A DNA stretch of 64,000 nt from Marinifilum breve (GTDB lineage: Bacteria > Bacteroidota > Bacteroidia > Bacteroidales > Marinifilaceae). Where the stretch lies: positions 164,078-228,077 of the forward strand of contig NZ_QFLI01000010.1 of the NCBI RefSeq assembly GCF_003202155.1. Direction: 5' to 3'. This document shows, piece by piece, positions 1 through 9,075 of this stretch (the first letter of the stretch is position 1; each line of letters opens with the position of its first letter). The notes beneath the pieces are model-generated. The model saw only the letters and a program-made list of their open reading frames with translations, was not told the origin of the DNA and did not search any database. Position numbers and translations under genes: made by a program.

Positions 1-15
1 CCGAAAGCTTTCGGG
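1..15. terminator. Hairpin at window edge, probably the terminator of the gene to the left
   Basis: The first 15 bases form an inverted repeat (CCGAAAGC/GCTTTCGGG), cut by the window edge. Hairpins of this shape commonly end genes in this phylum. No T-run follows directly, so it could also be a small intergenic palindrome. Confidence 0.35.
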
Positions 16-46
16 ACCATATGGCCAAAAATAAAAGTTTAATCAG

Positions 47-478
47 ATGAAACTGGAAATAAAAGAATATCAATTTGGTGAACGCCCTCAAGTTACCAGA
101 CCAAATAGAGAAATATTAACGATTCTGGGTGAAGAAGGAATTAGAAAGTTAGTAGATGATCATTACAGTCTTTTGCGAGAAAGTGAAATAGGAGCTATGT
201 TTCCTCCCGATGATAAAGAGTTTGAAGCAGCCAAGTTACGCTCATCTGATTTTTTTATTCAAATTTTAGGAGGACCACAATATTTCAATCAGAATAGGGG
301 TGAGCCAATGTTGGTGCGTCGTCACAAACCATTTAAAATTACGGCCGAAGGAAGAAAAATCTGGCTTGAATGTTATCAGAAATTGTTACCAGAGCTTGGT
401 CTTTCAGATGAGCTTTTAATGTCTTATTGGAACTATCTGAATGTATTTTCAACCTGGATGATAAATAACGAAGAATAA
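47..478 (+). CDS. Truncated-hemoglobin-like globin
   Basis: A 143-residue single-domain protein of truncated-hemoglobin size. The segment around residues 88-113 (RRHKPFKI, then a WL-containing helix) matches the F-helix region of bacterial group II-like globins, with His93 as likely proximal heme ligand; an early helix carries a FF pair at residues 69-70. No signal peptide, so cytosolic. Family members bind O2 or NO; the ligand here is not inferable. A strong bidirectional terminator follows directly, so it is probably monocistronic on its 3' side. Fold assignment is fairly secure, physiological role is not. Confidence 0.75.
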   Translation: MKLEIKEYQFGERPQVTRPNREILTILGEEGIRKLVDDHYSLLRESEIGAMFPPDDKEFEAAKLRSSDFFIQILGGPQYFNQNRGEPMLVRRHKPFKITAEGRKIWLECYQKLLPELGLSDELLMSYWNYLNVFSTWMINNEE

Positions 479-511
479 AAAAAGAGATCTGTTACACAGA
501 TCTCTTTTTTA
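476..511. terminator. Bidirectional rho-independent terminator
   Basis: Perfect 10-bp stem (AGAGATCTGT/ACAGATCTCT) with a 3-nt loop, flanked by an A-run and a T-run. It lies between the converging globin and TM2 genes and can serve both. Confidence 0.85.
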
Positions 512-521
512 GTTTTACTAT

Positions 522-746
522 CTAGTTTTTAATATAGCGTCCTTCTTTATCTTTAAAGCTTCCAACTGCAATGATGATTAAATCAATTAGAGTCCAGATT
601 CCTAATCCACCTAATGTTAATAACATTAATACTCCAGTTCCAATTTTACCTGCATAAAAACGGTGAACTCCTAGATTTCCTAGGAATAGACACAATAGTA
701 TCATCGCAACAAAATTCTTGTCGCTTCTTTCTACAACAACTTCCAT
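522..746 (-). CDS. TM2 domain-containing membrane protein
   Basis: A 74-residue protein with two hydrophobic segments (about residues 13-29 and 35-62) joined by the GVHRFYAGK turn, and a second segment ending LIDLIIIAVG. This is the TM2 domain pattern (G-x-HRFY-x-G-K). Short basic and acidic ends suggest a small inner-membrane protein. The function of bacterial TM2 proteins is mostly unknown. It converges on the globin gene with a shared terminator. Confidence 0.8.
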   Translation of the reverse strand: MEVVVERSDKNFVAMILLCLFLGNLGVHRFYAGKIGTGVLMLLTLGGLGIWTLIDLIIIAVGSFKDKEGRYIKN

Positions 747-816
747 AGTTAAATTTTAATTTGTTAAACGGATGTGTAAAATAGTAAAAATTATCACTAC
801 TCATGTTAAGACTACA

Positions 817-852
817 TAAAAAAAGCTGATGATTAATGAATCACCAGCTTTG
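817..852 (-). terminator. Terminator of the queA operon
   Basis: On the minus strand a 10-12 bp stem with one G-U pair (AAAGCTGGTGAT with ATCATCAGCTTT) is followed by a T-run. It sits just past the queA stop and probably ends the ftsX-to-queA transcript. Confidence 0.75.
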
Positions 853-873
853 CAAAGTATTTTATAGATTGTC

Positions 874-1923
874 TTAGATGATCAACATTGCATCACCATA
901 AGTTCCAAATCTGTATTTTTCTTTAATTGCCTCTTCGTAAGCAGCCATTACATTGTCGTAACCTCCAAATGCACAAACCATCATCATTAAAGTAGAAAGT
1001 GGCAAGTGGAAATTGGTAATCATTCTGTTTGGCACATGGAATTCATATGGAGGGAAAATAAACTTATTGGTCCATCCTTCATATGGTTTCAAAGTTCCCA
1101 TAGTTGATACCGAACTTTCAAGAGTTCTCATTACTGTTGTACCAACTGCACAAACATTTTTCTTCTTCTTCTTAGCCGAGTTTACTTTCTCTACAGCTTC
1201 ATCTTCAATAAAGATTTGTTCAGAATCCATTTTGTGTTTGGTCAAATCCTCTACGTCAACAGTACGGAAATTACCCAAACCAACATGTAGAGTTACCTCT
1301 GCAAAATCGATACCTTTAATTTCCAAACGCTTCATTAGCTCACGGCTAAAATGCATACCAGCTGTTGGAGCTGCAACTGCACCTTCATGTTTTGCAAAAA
1401 TAGTTTGGTAACGTTCTGCATCTTCTGGTTCTACTGAACGATCGATGAATTTTGGAAGTGGAGTTTCTCCTAATCCGAAAAGTGTTTTCTTGAATTCATC
1501 ATATGGTCCATCGTACAAGAAACGAAGTGTTCTACCTCTTGATGTAGTATTGTCAATTACTTCAGCAACCAACAAATCGTCATCTCCAAAGTACAATTTA
1601 TTACCAATTCTGATTTTACGAGCCGGATCAACCAAAACATCCCATAGTCTTTGTTCGCGATTTAATTCGCGTAATAAGAATACTTCAATTTCTGCACCTG
1701 TCTTCTCTTTGTTACCATACAAACGAGCAGGAAATACTTTGGTATTGTTGAACACCATTACATCTTCATCGTCGAAATATTCGATCAAATCTTTAAAGAT
1801 TTTGTGCTCAATTTCACCTGTATCTTTGTGAAGTACCATTAAACGAGATTCATCTCTGTTATAGGCTGGATGTAAAGCAATAAGTTCTGTAGGTAATTTA
1901 TACTTAAACTTAGATAACTTCAT
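874..1923 (-). CDS. queA: S-adenosylmethionine:tRNA ribosyltransferase-isomerase
   Basis: A 349-residue protein of normal QueA length, starting [11 protein letters not shown]. Typical QueA motifs are visible: [14 protein letters not shown] near residue 18, the [11 protein letters not shown] segment near 58, PTAGMHFS near 188, and [10 protein letters not shown] near 305. It transfers the ribose part of SAM to preQ1-modified wobble guanine in tRNA to give epoxyqueuosine. Last gene of a minus-strand run with truB, uppP, DUF3098 and ftsX, and adjacent to another tRNA-modification gene (truB). Confidence 0.97.
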   Translation of the reverse strand: MKLSKFKYKLPTELIALHPAYNRDESRLMVLHKDTGEIEHKIFKDLIEYFDDEDVMVFNNTKVFPARLYGNKEKTGAEIEVFLLRELNREQRLWDVLVDPARKIRIGNKLYFGDDDLLVAEVIDNTTSRGRTLRFLYDGPYDEFKKTLFGLGETPLPKFIDRSVEPEDAERYQTIFAKHEGAVAAPTAGMHFSRELMKRLEIKGIDFAEVTLHVGLGNFRTVDVEDLTKHKMDSEQIFIEDEAVEKVNSAKKKKKNVCAVGTTVMRTLESSVSTMGTLKPYEGWTNKFIFPPYEFHVPNRMITNFHLPLSTLMMMVCAFGGYDNVMAAYEEAIKEKYRFGTYGDAMLII

Positions 1924-2004
1924 AAGGCTGAATGACTTTTAAAATATATTTTTTGTTATTGGAAAACGCGAAGCATTCCCTTTTACGAAAAAGTTGCAAG
2001 ATAG

Positions 2005-2709
2005 TTATAAATTTTCTAAGAATTTTATAAAATCTTCAATTTCAATTGCATCGTCGATTTTGAAATCGCCGATCTGAGTACGTTGCAGAGCTGTTAAGTG
2101 AGCACCGCTATTTAAAGCCTGACCAATGTCACGTGCTAAAGCTCTGATATAGGTTCCTTTGCTACAAACCACTCTAATCTTAAGAACATTTTCTGCAAAT
2201 TCGAGAACTTCGATTTCATCGATCACCAAAGTTTTCTTCTTAATTTCAACTTCCTGACCTTTTCGAGCATATTCATAGGCACGTTTACCGTTTACCTTAA
2301 CTGCCGAATAATCTGGTGGTCGTTGCTCTATGCTTCCAATAAAACCTTTTAATGTTTCATCAATTAGTTCACGAGTAATGTGTTCTGTTGGATATTCCTG
2401 ATCGATTTCTGTCTCCAAATCGAAGGAAGGAGTGGTTGCTCCCAATTGCAAAGTGGCAGTGTATTCTTTCACCTGCGATTGATAAGTATCAATTTTTTTG
2501 GTGTATTTTCCAACGCATACAATCATCAATCCGGTAGCCAAAGGATCCAATGTCCCTGCATGACCAACCTTAATTTTTTTCACACGAAGCTTGTGTTTGA
2601 CTTTGAACTTTACCTTGTTCACCAAATCAAACGAAGTCCATTTGTATGGCTTATTCAGCAGAATAAAAGCCCCTTGTTGAAAGTCATTATCGGTTTCGAA
2701 TCGAATCAT
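2005..2709 (-). CDS. truB: tRNA pseudouridine(55) synthase TruB
   Basis: Isomerises U55 in the T-loop of tRNAs. The signature GHAGTLDPLATG gives catalytic Asp55. Other matches are LLNKPYKWTSFD at the N-terminus and KGTYIRALARDIG in the second half. I place the start at the internal ATG giving MIRFETD; a longer frame adds 15 residues but would overlap the uppP stop, and family members begin just before the LLNKP motif. With this start the gap to uppP is 25 bp, consistent with co-transcription. Confidence 0.95.
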   Translation of the reverse strand: MIRFETDNDFQQGAFILLNKPYKWTSFDLVNKVKFKVKHKLRVKKIKVGHAGTLDPLATGLMIVCVGKYTKKIDTYQSQVKEYTATLQLGATTPSFDLETEIDQEYPTEHITRELIDETLKGFIGSIEQRPPDYSAVKVNGKRAYEYARKGQEVEIKKKTLVIDEIEVLEFAENVLKIRVVCSKGTYIRALARDIGQALNSGAHLTALQRTQIGDFKIDDAIEIEDFIKFLENL

Positions 2710-2734
2710 TAGAAGTGATTTGCCATTTTTACAA

Positions 2735-3523
2735 TTAGGCTGCAAAAATAGCAATTACTCCGATAATCAGGCAATAAATGGCAAAATAGATTAGTTTTCC
2801 TTTCTTAACCAGCTTAATCATCCAGCTGCAAGCCAGTAATCCAGAGATAAAAGCTGCAAAGAAACCAACAATTAAAGGTGTAACTTCAATGTTGCCATGT
2901 GAGGTAAATTCACCACTAGCCAAACAAAGAATATTTTCTCCAATAATCGGAACCAAAACCATTAGGAAAGAGAATTTTGCAATATCTGCTTTTCTGTTGC
3001 CAAGCAGTAATCCGGTTGCAATGGTTGCTCCAGAACGCGAAATACCAGGAAGAATGGCAAATGTTTGTGCCAATCCAATGATTAAGGCATCCTTAAAGGA
3101 TATTTCTTTGTCTTTTTGCTTTGCATAGTAGGTAAAACCCAGTAAAGTTGCTGTTACCAACAACATACAACCTACCAAAAGCAAAATGCCATTGTTATCG
3201 AAAAGTGCTGATACTTCATCTTTAAAGAAAACCCCAACAATTCCGATTGGAATCATAGATATGGCAATTTTAAAAAGATATTGGGTAGATTCGTTCCATT
3301 GGAAATGAAAAATATCCTTAAACAGTGAAAGAATATCTTTTCTGAAAACAATGATGGTACTAAGTACTGTTGCTCCATGAACAATTACAGTAAAAGCAAG
3401 ATTATTTTCAGCATCAACACCTAGAAGAGCTTTTCCCAACTCTAAGTGCCCACTGCTACTAACAGGCAAAAATTCAGTAAGTCCCTGGAGTAATCCAAGG
3501 ATTAAGGCTTCAATCCAATTCAT
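2735..3523 (-). CDS. uppP: Undecaprenyl-diphosphatase (BacA family)
   Basis: A 262-residue polytopic membrane protein. Both family signatures are present: the segment ending [14 protein letters not shown] near residues 12-30 and [14 protein letters not shown] near residue 158. It dephosphorylates undecaprenyl diphosphate to recycle the lipid carrier for peptidoglycan and surface polysaccharide; family members confer bacitracin resistance. It sits 55 bp after the DUF3098 gene and just before truB. Confidence 0.96.
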   Translation of the reverse strand: MNWIEALILGLLQGLTEFLPVSSSGHLELGKALLGVDAENNLAFTVIVHGATVLSTIIVFRKDILSLFKDIFHFQWNESTQYLFKIAISMIPIGIVGVFFKDEVSALFDNNGILLLVGCMLLVTATLLGFTYYAKQKDKEISFKDALIIGLAQTFAILPGISRSGATIATGLLLGNRKADIAKFSFLMVLVPIIGENILCLASGEFTSHGNIEVTPLIVGFFAAFISGLLACSWMIKLVKKGKLIYFAIYCLIIGVIAIFAA

Positions 3524-3578
3524 AAAATTAAGTAGTATGTTTTTCCGATATTAAATTCGGAATCAGATAGGTATTACG

Positions 3579-3824
3579 CTATTTGTCTTCTTTTGGTTTC
3601 TTCATAATGGCATAAATTTCGAAAGCAAATCCGAACAATACCACCAAAGGAGCAAGCGTAATTCTTCTGAAACTGAAAATGCTTTCATCAAATACATTAG
3701 GATCATCAGACCCTCCACCCATCATAAGCAAAAATCCAATAATGATAATTACAAAACCAATCAGAAGAAGTTTGTAGTTCTCTTTGCCAAGAGCGAAACC
3801 AGGTTTGTTATCTTGTTTGTTCAT
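3579..3824 (-). CDS. DUF3098 small membrane protein
   Basis: An 81-residue protein with two transmembrane segments (about residues 18-36 and 54-74) separated by a short acidic, glycine-rich loop. The order ftsX-DUF3098-uppP is a recurrent Bacteroidota arrangement, which supports the DUF3098 call and suggests an envelope role, possibly linked to FtsX or UppP. No enzymatic motif is seen and no function is assigned. Confidence 0.8.
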   Translation of the reverse strand: MNKQDNKPGFALGKENYKLLLIGFVIIIIGFLLMMGGGSDDPNVFDESIFSFRRITLAPLVVLFGFAFEIYAIMKKPKEDK

Positions 3825-3925
3825 GTTTTCAAAATTTATCCGTGTTCGGAAATCAACGCCAAATTTACAATAAAATTTACTGAATCAGCATTTAAAATGT
3901 CTTAAGTTTTGTTAACTCCTAATCT

Positions 3926-4798
3926 TTAGTACAATGATCTTGATTCTAATCGTAAATATTTATTTACTGCAAACAAAGTTGAAATCCAGGTGATGAATAA
4001 ACCTGTTAGAATAATCAGTAAAAATAATACTCCTACTAGCTCGATATTGTTAAAAGTTATTACTTGTCTTAGTTCTTTTTGCGATAAATAAATAACACCA
4101 GAAAGCATTGCGTTTGCAATTAATGCGCCTAAAAATCCATGAAGAAGTCCTTTGCCTATAAATGGTTTACGAATAAACCCTCGTGTGGCGCCAACCAATT
4201 GCATGGTGTTTATAATTAAACGCTGAGAATAGATTGATAATCGTATGGTGTTGTTGATCAGTGTAAACGAAATAATAAATAAAATGGCACTAAAGCCCAG
4301 AAGGATTAAACTAATTCGTTTTACATTATCGTTTACCAAATGAACCAATGATTTTTGATAGTAAACCTCTTGCACTTGCGAGTACCTGGTAAAATCTTTT
4401 TCGATAACAGCAATGCTATCAGGATTGGCATACTCAGCATATAGTTTTACATCGATTGTAGCTTGTAGTGGATTGTAACCCAAAAAAGAAATAAAATCTT
4501 CACCAAGTTCTTCCTGTAGCTCTTTTGCTGCAGTTTCTTTGTCGACAAATTCGGTTGCTTTGACATATTCTGTGGCATCCAGATTTTTTTGTAGACGTCT
4601 TATCTCAACTTCCTTTACGTTGTCTTTTAGGATAATAGAGACACCAATATTCTCTTTCACATAGTTAGAAAGCTGATTCGCATTTAAAATTAGCAAACCC
4701 GTTAGTCCTAACATGAAAAGAACCAGAGAAATACTGATAACAGAAGTGATATAAGAGGAGCGCAAGCGGCGCTTTGAGCCTTTTTCTTTTTGTGCCAT
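3926..4798 (-). CDS. ftsX: Cell division ABC-transporter-like permease FtsX
   Basis: A 290-residue protein with FtsX topology: short basic cytoplasmic N-terminus, a TM segment near residues 18-38, a periplasmic domain of about 130 residues, then three TM segments in the C-terminal half. The segment NTIRLSIYSQRLIINTMQLVGAT is split here as NTIRLSIYSQ and INTMQLVGAT, characteristic of FtsX. With FtsE it regulates cell-wall hydrolases at the septum. ftsE is not in the window. First gene of the ftsX-DUF3098-uppP-truB-queA run. Confidence 0.93.
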   Translation of the reverse strand: MAQKEKGSKRRLRSSYITSVISISLVLFMLGLTGLLILNANQLSNYVKENIGVSIILKDNVKEVEIRRLQKNLDATEYVKATEFVDKETAAKELQEELGEDFISFLGYNPLQATIDVKLYAEYANPDSIAVIEKDFTRYSQVQEVYYQKSLVHLVNDNVKRISLILLGFSAILFIISFTLINNTIRLSIYSQRLIINTMQLVGATRGFIRKPFIGKGLLHGFLGALIANAMLSGVIYLSQKELRQVITFNNIELVGVLFLLIILTGLFITWISTLFAVNKYLRLESRSLY

Positions 4799-4948
4799 AT
4801 GTTAGCTTGTTTTAAACCGATTAGGATCAATCATTAATTGGTCACTTGCGAAAATACAATTTTTAAACAAAAGGAGAAAGTTTCCGCAAGTCTAGTCAAG
4901 ACACATTCACAATTTCATGCATTTACACATTCGCTAAACCTTTTTTGT

Positions 4949-4956
4949 TAAATTTG
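4949..4956 (+). promoter_or_regulatory. Candidate -7 element (TAnnTTTG) for the flippase gene
   Basis: TAAATTTG matches the Bacteroidota -7 consensus. No clear TTTG is seen at -33. Transcription would begin near 4962, which favours the second in-frame TTG (4990) as translation start. Confidence 0.45.
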
Positions 4957-4989
4957 TAATTGTATCACTACCAAACAAACAATTGTACA

Positions 4990-6462
4990 TTGGGAATTAT
5001 TCGACAACAAACCATTAAGGGAAGTTTCGTTTCATATATCGGAGCGATTTTGGGATTTATAAATACGGGAATACTATTTCCTAGGTTTTTAGAAGCCGAT
5101 CAGATTGGATTGATCAATTGGATCGGACCAATGGCTGCCATAGTTGCTCAATTTTCTTCTTTGGGATTCAATAATGTTACTGCGCGTTTGTTTCCCTATT
5201 TCAGAAATGAAAACCGGAATCATAACGGGTATTTGTTTATTTTGTTTTGGGTAGGAATGGCAGGCTTTGCTCTGGCTTTAATCAGCTATTTCATTTTGCA
5301 TCCTTTTGCCGTTGATGCATATCAGGACGAATCTCCACTGTACTTAGATTATTTGGTATATCTGATTCCACTGGTATTTTTCACCATTTTCTTCAATTTA
5401 TTTGATGCTTACAATCGGGTGTTATACGATGCTGTTTCAGGAACCTTTTTTAGAGATATCGTATTTAAAATCCTAAATCTTACGATAATTCTTTTGTTTT
5501 CGGTAAGCATATTGGATTTTTCAGACTTTGTTCTGTTGTATGTAATTGCTTATTGTTTGCCAACAGTATTGCTCTTTCTACTGCTTTGGTTTAGAGGCAA
5601 AATTTCATTTAAGTCAGATTTGAAATTTGTTCGTCCAACACTTAAGAAATCCATGATAAGTGTTTCTCTTTATGGTATCTTAAATGGCTTGAGCGATAAG
5701 TTGGCAAATCATATTGACAAGGTGATGATTGTGAGCTATGTAGGCTTGGGTGCTAATGGGATTTATGCTACAATGGCAAATTTTGGAGTATTGGTTTCGA
5801 TGCCTGCCCGAAGTTTAAAAAAAATTGCAAGTACGGTTATTGCCGAGGCATGGAAAAAGAAAGATTTAAAAACAATTGCTCAGATATACTCTCAAAGTGG
5901 ATTACATCAATTTATGGTAGGATGTCTTTTATTTGTAGGTATATGGATCAATATTGATAATGTAATTGAAATTGTAACGGATCGTTTTATTGATGGGAAA
6001 TACGTTATCTTTTTTATTGGTATCGGGCATGTGATTCAAATGGCATCTGGAGTGAGTGGAGTGGTCATTCAATCGTCGCCATACTATAAAATGCAAGCTG
6101 TATTCATGACTATTTATGGTCTTTTGGTAATCCTTACTAACCTTATCATGATTCCGATTTGGGGAATTACAGGAGCAGCCATTGCATCCGTAACAGCAAC
6201 TTTCTTTTTTAACCTATCCAAATATTTATTCTTACTAAAGAAATACAAATTCCAACCCTTTAATTACCGATATCTAATGGTGATGTTAGTTGCTGTAGCT
6301 GCTTATTATGCGGGAACATTATTACCAAAAATGAATTGGTTTGTTTTCGATATTGCTATCAGATCATCCATAGTTGGAGGAGTATATCTAATCTTATCCT
6401 TCGCATTTGGCATATCGAAAGATTTTAATCAGTTTGTGAAAAAGTTTATGAAGCTTGGTTAA
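4990..6462 (+). CDS. Polysaccharide/lipid-linked oligosaccharide flippase (Wzx/MATE-like)
   Basis: About 490 residues with 12-14 hydrophobic segments, starting GIIRQQTIKGSFVSYIG, typical of membrane proteins that export polysaccharide units. A longer frame begins at another TTG (4960), but a TAAATTTG promoter element just upstream of that point makes 4990 (TTG) the better start; the N-terminus then matches the usual pattern in this family. There is no ATG option. Its stop overlaps by 4 bp that of the convergent acyltransferase gene. Context with CDP-glycerol enzymes suggests it flips the repeat unit or lipid carrier of a surface polymer. Confidence 0.85.
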   Translation: MGIIRQQTIKGSFVSYIGAILGFINTGILFPRFLEADQIGLINWIGPMAAIVAQFSSLGFNNVTARLFPYFRNENRNHNGYLFILFWVGMAGFALALISYFILHPFAVDAYQDESPLYLDYLVYLIPLVFFTIFFNLFDAYNRVLYDAVSGTFFRDIVFKILNLTIILLFSVSILDFSDFVLLYVIAYCLPTVLLFLLLWFRGKISFKSDLKFVRPTLKKSMISVSLYGILNGLSDKLANHIDKVMIVSYVGLGANGIYATMANFGVLVSMPARSLKKIASTVIAEAWKKKDLKTIAQIYSQSGLHQFMVGCLLFVGIWINIDNVIEIVTDRFIDGKYVIFFIGIGHVIQMASGVSGVVIQSSPYYKMQAVFMTIYGLLVILTNLIMIPIWGITGAAIASVTATFFFNLSKYLFLLKKYKFQPFNYRYLMVMLVAVAAYYAGTLLPKMNWFVFDIAIRSSIVGGVYLILSFAFGISKDFNQFVKKFMKLG

Positions 6463-7340
6463 TGACAAATTTCATGATCTAGCTTTTGTAACTTCCATCT
6501 TTTGTGACTCCATAGCCAGTATTCGGGATTTTGTTTGATTTGATCTTCGAGCAGTTTGGTGTGTTGCTTTGTGATGCTTCCATATTTAGCCTGTTGTGGG
6601 TTTTCTTCGATGATCTTTAATTCTACATCGTAATATCCGCGCTTAACTCTCTCAATATTTAAAAAGACAACGGCATAATCAAAATCAACAGCATATTTTT
6701 CTGTACCAAACATTACAGCGGTATCCTGATTTAGGAATTTAGTCCAGAATAAGTTTGTTTTGTTGCGCTTGGGACATTGATCACTACCAAATCCTACTAA
6801 ATATGTTTTGTCTTTTTTATCTTCTAAAAAGCTTTTTGTTTCTTGCTTAGGAATCAGTTGTAGTCCTGATTTACCTCTGGTTTCTCTAAATTTCTTGTCA
6901 AAAAATTTATTTGATAATGGTTTGTAAATTGCACTGGTTTTGTGTTTTAACGAGCCGCCAAGTGCAGTCGCAACCATTTCCCAGTTGTTGTAATGCCCAA
7001 ATGCAAGCACAATACTTTTCTTTTGTCTATACAATTCATCAATAACTTCCAGATTTTTTATTCTACATCGTTTTTGAGCTTCTTCAGCACCTATGCTAAA
7101 GCATCTGATACTTTCTACTATAAAATCACAAAAGAAACGATTAAAATCACGGGCAATTCTTTTGTGTTCCTCATCACTTTTTTCAGGAAATGAGTTTCGA
7201 ATATTGTTCAAAATCAGACTTTTTCGATATCGAATGACATAATGGTTTAAAACAAAAAGTAGATCTGATATCAGGTATGAAAAACGAAGTGGTAGTAGAG
7301 ATATTGGCTTTAGAAATAGGTAATACAATAGTGGTGTCAT
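6459..7340 (-). CDS. Lysophospholipid/lipid A acyltransferase (LpxL/HtrB family)
   Basis: About 293 residues. The family HX4D/E motif appears as FGHYNNWEM, preceded by a hydrophobic N-terminal anchor (MTPLLYYLFLKPISLLPLR). Such enzymes add a secondary acyl chain to lipid A or related lipids at the inner membrane. I take the ATG giving MTPLLYY; the longer frame adds 33 residues of unlike sequence that run into the upstream gene. It is the last gene of the polymer run and converges on the flippase with a 4-bp overlap. Confidence 0.88.
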   Translation of the reverse strand: MTPLLYYLFLKPISLLPLRFSYLISDLLFVLNHYVIRYRKSLILNNIRNSFPEKSDEEHKRIARDFNRFFCDFIVESIRCFSIGAEEAQKRCRIKNLEVIDELYRQKKSIVLAFGHYNNWEMVATALGGSLKHKTSAIYKPLSNKFFDKKFRETRGKSGLQLIPKQETKSFLEDKKDKTYLVGFGSDQCPKRNKTNLFWTKFLNQDTAVMFGTEKYAVDFDYAVVFLNIERVKRGYYDVELKIIEENPQQAKYGSITKQHTKLLEDQIKQNPEYWLWSHKRWKLQKLDHEICH

Positions 7341-7419
7341 GCTTAATATATTGGTGGTTCGCCCACAAATATAGAAGCATTCCGGGAATATAAAATTTGA
7401 GTTTGATAATAAGGAAAAA

Positions 7420-7809
7420 TTATTCCTTGATGATTTCAATAATCTCGGTGGTTGAGATAGATGGAGTGCGCTCTAGATAAATGACTTCGCAAAGCGATTT
7501 GAATTCATCAAATCTTCCTTCCCAATCGTTACCCATAACCAAAACATCGGCATTGTATTTCTTGATATATTCACCTTTTAGCTCCAACGATTCTTCGTAG
7601 AACACCTCGTCAACCACTTTTAAAGATTCAATGATTCTCATTCTATCTTTCTCGGTGTAGATAGGGTTCTTTTGCTTTTTAGAGAAGTTTAAAGCATCGG
7701 TAGAGATTCCAACAATTAGATAATCACCCTGTGCTCTGGCACGTTCTAAAATTCTTAAATGTCCGATGTGAAATAAATCAAAAGTACCAAAAGTGATTAC
7801 GCGTTTCAT
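7420..7809 (-). CDS. tagD: Glycerol-3-phosphate cytidylyltransferase (TagD-like)
   Basis: A 129-residue nucleotidyltransferase, starting MKRVITFGTFDLFHIGH. The HIGH motif (residues 14-17) binds CTP and the C-terminal RTPSISTTEI matches the TagD ISTT motif. It makes CDP-glycerol from CTP and glycerol 3-phosphate. Start chosen at the ATG giving MKRV; the longer frame adds 11 polar residues and would begin 3 bp from the upstream stop. It directly follows two CDP-glycerol glycerophosphotransferase genes, so donor and transferases are encoded together. Confidence 0.93.
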   Translation of the reverse strand: MKRVITFGTFDLFHIGHLRILERARAQGDYLIVGISTDALNFSKKQKNPIYTEKDRMRIIESLKVVDEVFYEESLELKGEYIKKYNADVLVMGNDWEGRFDEFKSLCEVIYLERTPSISTTEIIEIIKE

Positions 7810-7845
7810 ATGATTGTTGTTTGTCTTTTGTTGGCTGTTCATTGT

Positions 7846-9075
7846 TTACTGGCGAAGATAATGTTCTTGAATGAAATTAAAAATTCTCTCAGAAGCTTTA
7901 TCATCAATGTTATCGTATGATTTTTGAATGATTTCTTCTCGCTTGCCTTCAAAGCTATCTTTATTGCTCAAATTTTCCATCAAATCTTTCTGAAGTTTTT
8001 GTTGGTTAGTAGATATTGGTCCAACAATAAAATCGTTAAAGAAAGTATGCAATTCACGATCTTTGGTTTCATACTTTTCACGATCGTAAAGCAAGAAGAA
8101 AATTGGTCGATTCAACAAGATGAAATCCATGTAAATGGACGAATAATCGCTAATCATGGCATCGGTTTCCGAAAGGAAAGGGTATACATCCTTTACATTA
8201 TCGTACCATAGAATTCGTTCAAAATTATCGCTTATGCTTTGATATTGTGGCAGAGGATGCAGCTTGAATACAAATACCAAATCGTTCTGCAAGGCAAATT
8301 TATTTAGCGATTTTAAATCAAGAATCCCATCAGATATGCCATCGCCACCTGTATCGCGAAAAGTTGGAGCATACAGAACCGATTTGATTCCATTTTTGCG
8401 CATTTCCGCTACTTTTTGGATAGTCTCTACATCCGAATTTAAAAGTGCATTCTCGTACTTCTTAGGATTTACAATGATGTCGTTTCTAGGGTAACCTGTA
8501 TCAATAAAATGATCGCTTATAAAAGCTGGTTTAAAGAACTTTTCGGTAAAGAATTTGCCAGTTGAAATAAGCGCTTGATATTTTGGCAATTTACCCACAA
8601 AATTAAGAATGAATCGGCGATACAATGAGCTGGTTTCCTGAATGAAAAACTTATTGCTGCGTTGAATTTTCTTGAAGCCTATGCCATGCCATATTTGAAC
8701 AATTTTTGCTCTCCAAAACAACTGAAAACGACAATTGTCCATCCACGAAAAATTATCAACCACAAACACTTTACTTCTCAGCATGATCCAATAAGCTTTG
8801 CAAGAAGGATAGTAAAGAATATTGTCGTATTTCTGATTTAGTTCGTTGAAAACATCCCTGTTTGCAGTTAGCAAATAGAATTCCTGATCGGGTTTTTCCT
8901 CGGCCAAATAGAGGAAGAAGAATTTTACATTGTCGTTAAAGAATCCATCTTTGGCACCCATTAAAACCATCAGGTTTTTCTTTTTGGGAATCAGATAACT
9001 TATAGGAACAAGAAAAATCCACCCCAAAAGAGTGGTGAAAAATATAACAGGCTTGGAATGTTTATTTAGGTTCAT
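7846..9075 (-). CDS. CDP-glycerol glycerophosphotransferase (TagB/TagF family), copy 2
   Basis: A 409-residue protein with an N-terminal hydrophobic anchor (residues 9-28) and the family core: WHGIGFKK near residue 133, LYAPTFRD near 235, KLHPLPQ near 273 and a DYSSIYMDF motif near 312. These enzymes add glycerol phosphate from CDP-glycerol to a lipid-linked primer or growing chain at the cytoplasmic face. Its ATG directly abuts the TAA of the upstream paralogue (TAAATG), indicating translational coupling. The two paralogues have diverged, so they probably act as primase and polymerase or on different acceptors. Confidence 0.92.
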   Translation of the reverse strand: MNLNKHSKPVIFFTTLLGWIFLVPISYLIPKKKNLMVLMGAKDGFFNDNVKFFFLYLAEEKPDQEFYLLTANRDVFNELNQKYDNILYYPSCKAYWIMLRSKVFVVDNFSWMDNCRFQLFWRAKIVQIWHGIGFKKIQRSNKFFIQETSSLYRRFILNFVGKLPKYQALISTGKFFTEKFFKPAFISDHFIDTGYPRNDIIVNPKKYENALLNSDVETIQKVAEMRKNGIKSVLYAPTFRDTGGDGISDGILDLKSLNKFALQNDLVFVFKLHPLPQYQSISDNFERILWYDNVKDVYPFLSETDAMISDYSSIYMDFILLNRPIFFLLYDREKYETKDRELHTFFNDFIVGPISTNQQKLQKDLMENLSNKDSFEGKREEIIQKSYDNIDDKASERIFNFIQEHYLRQ

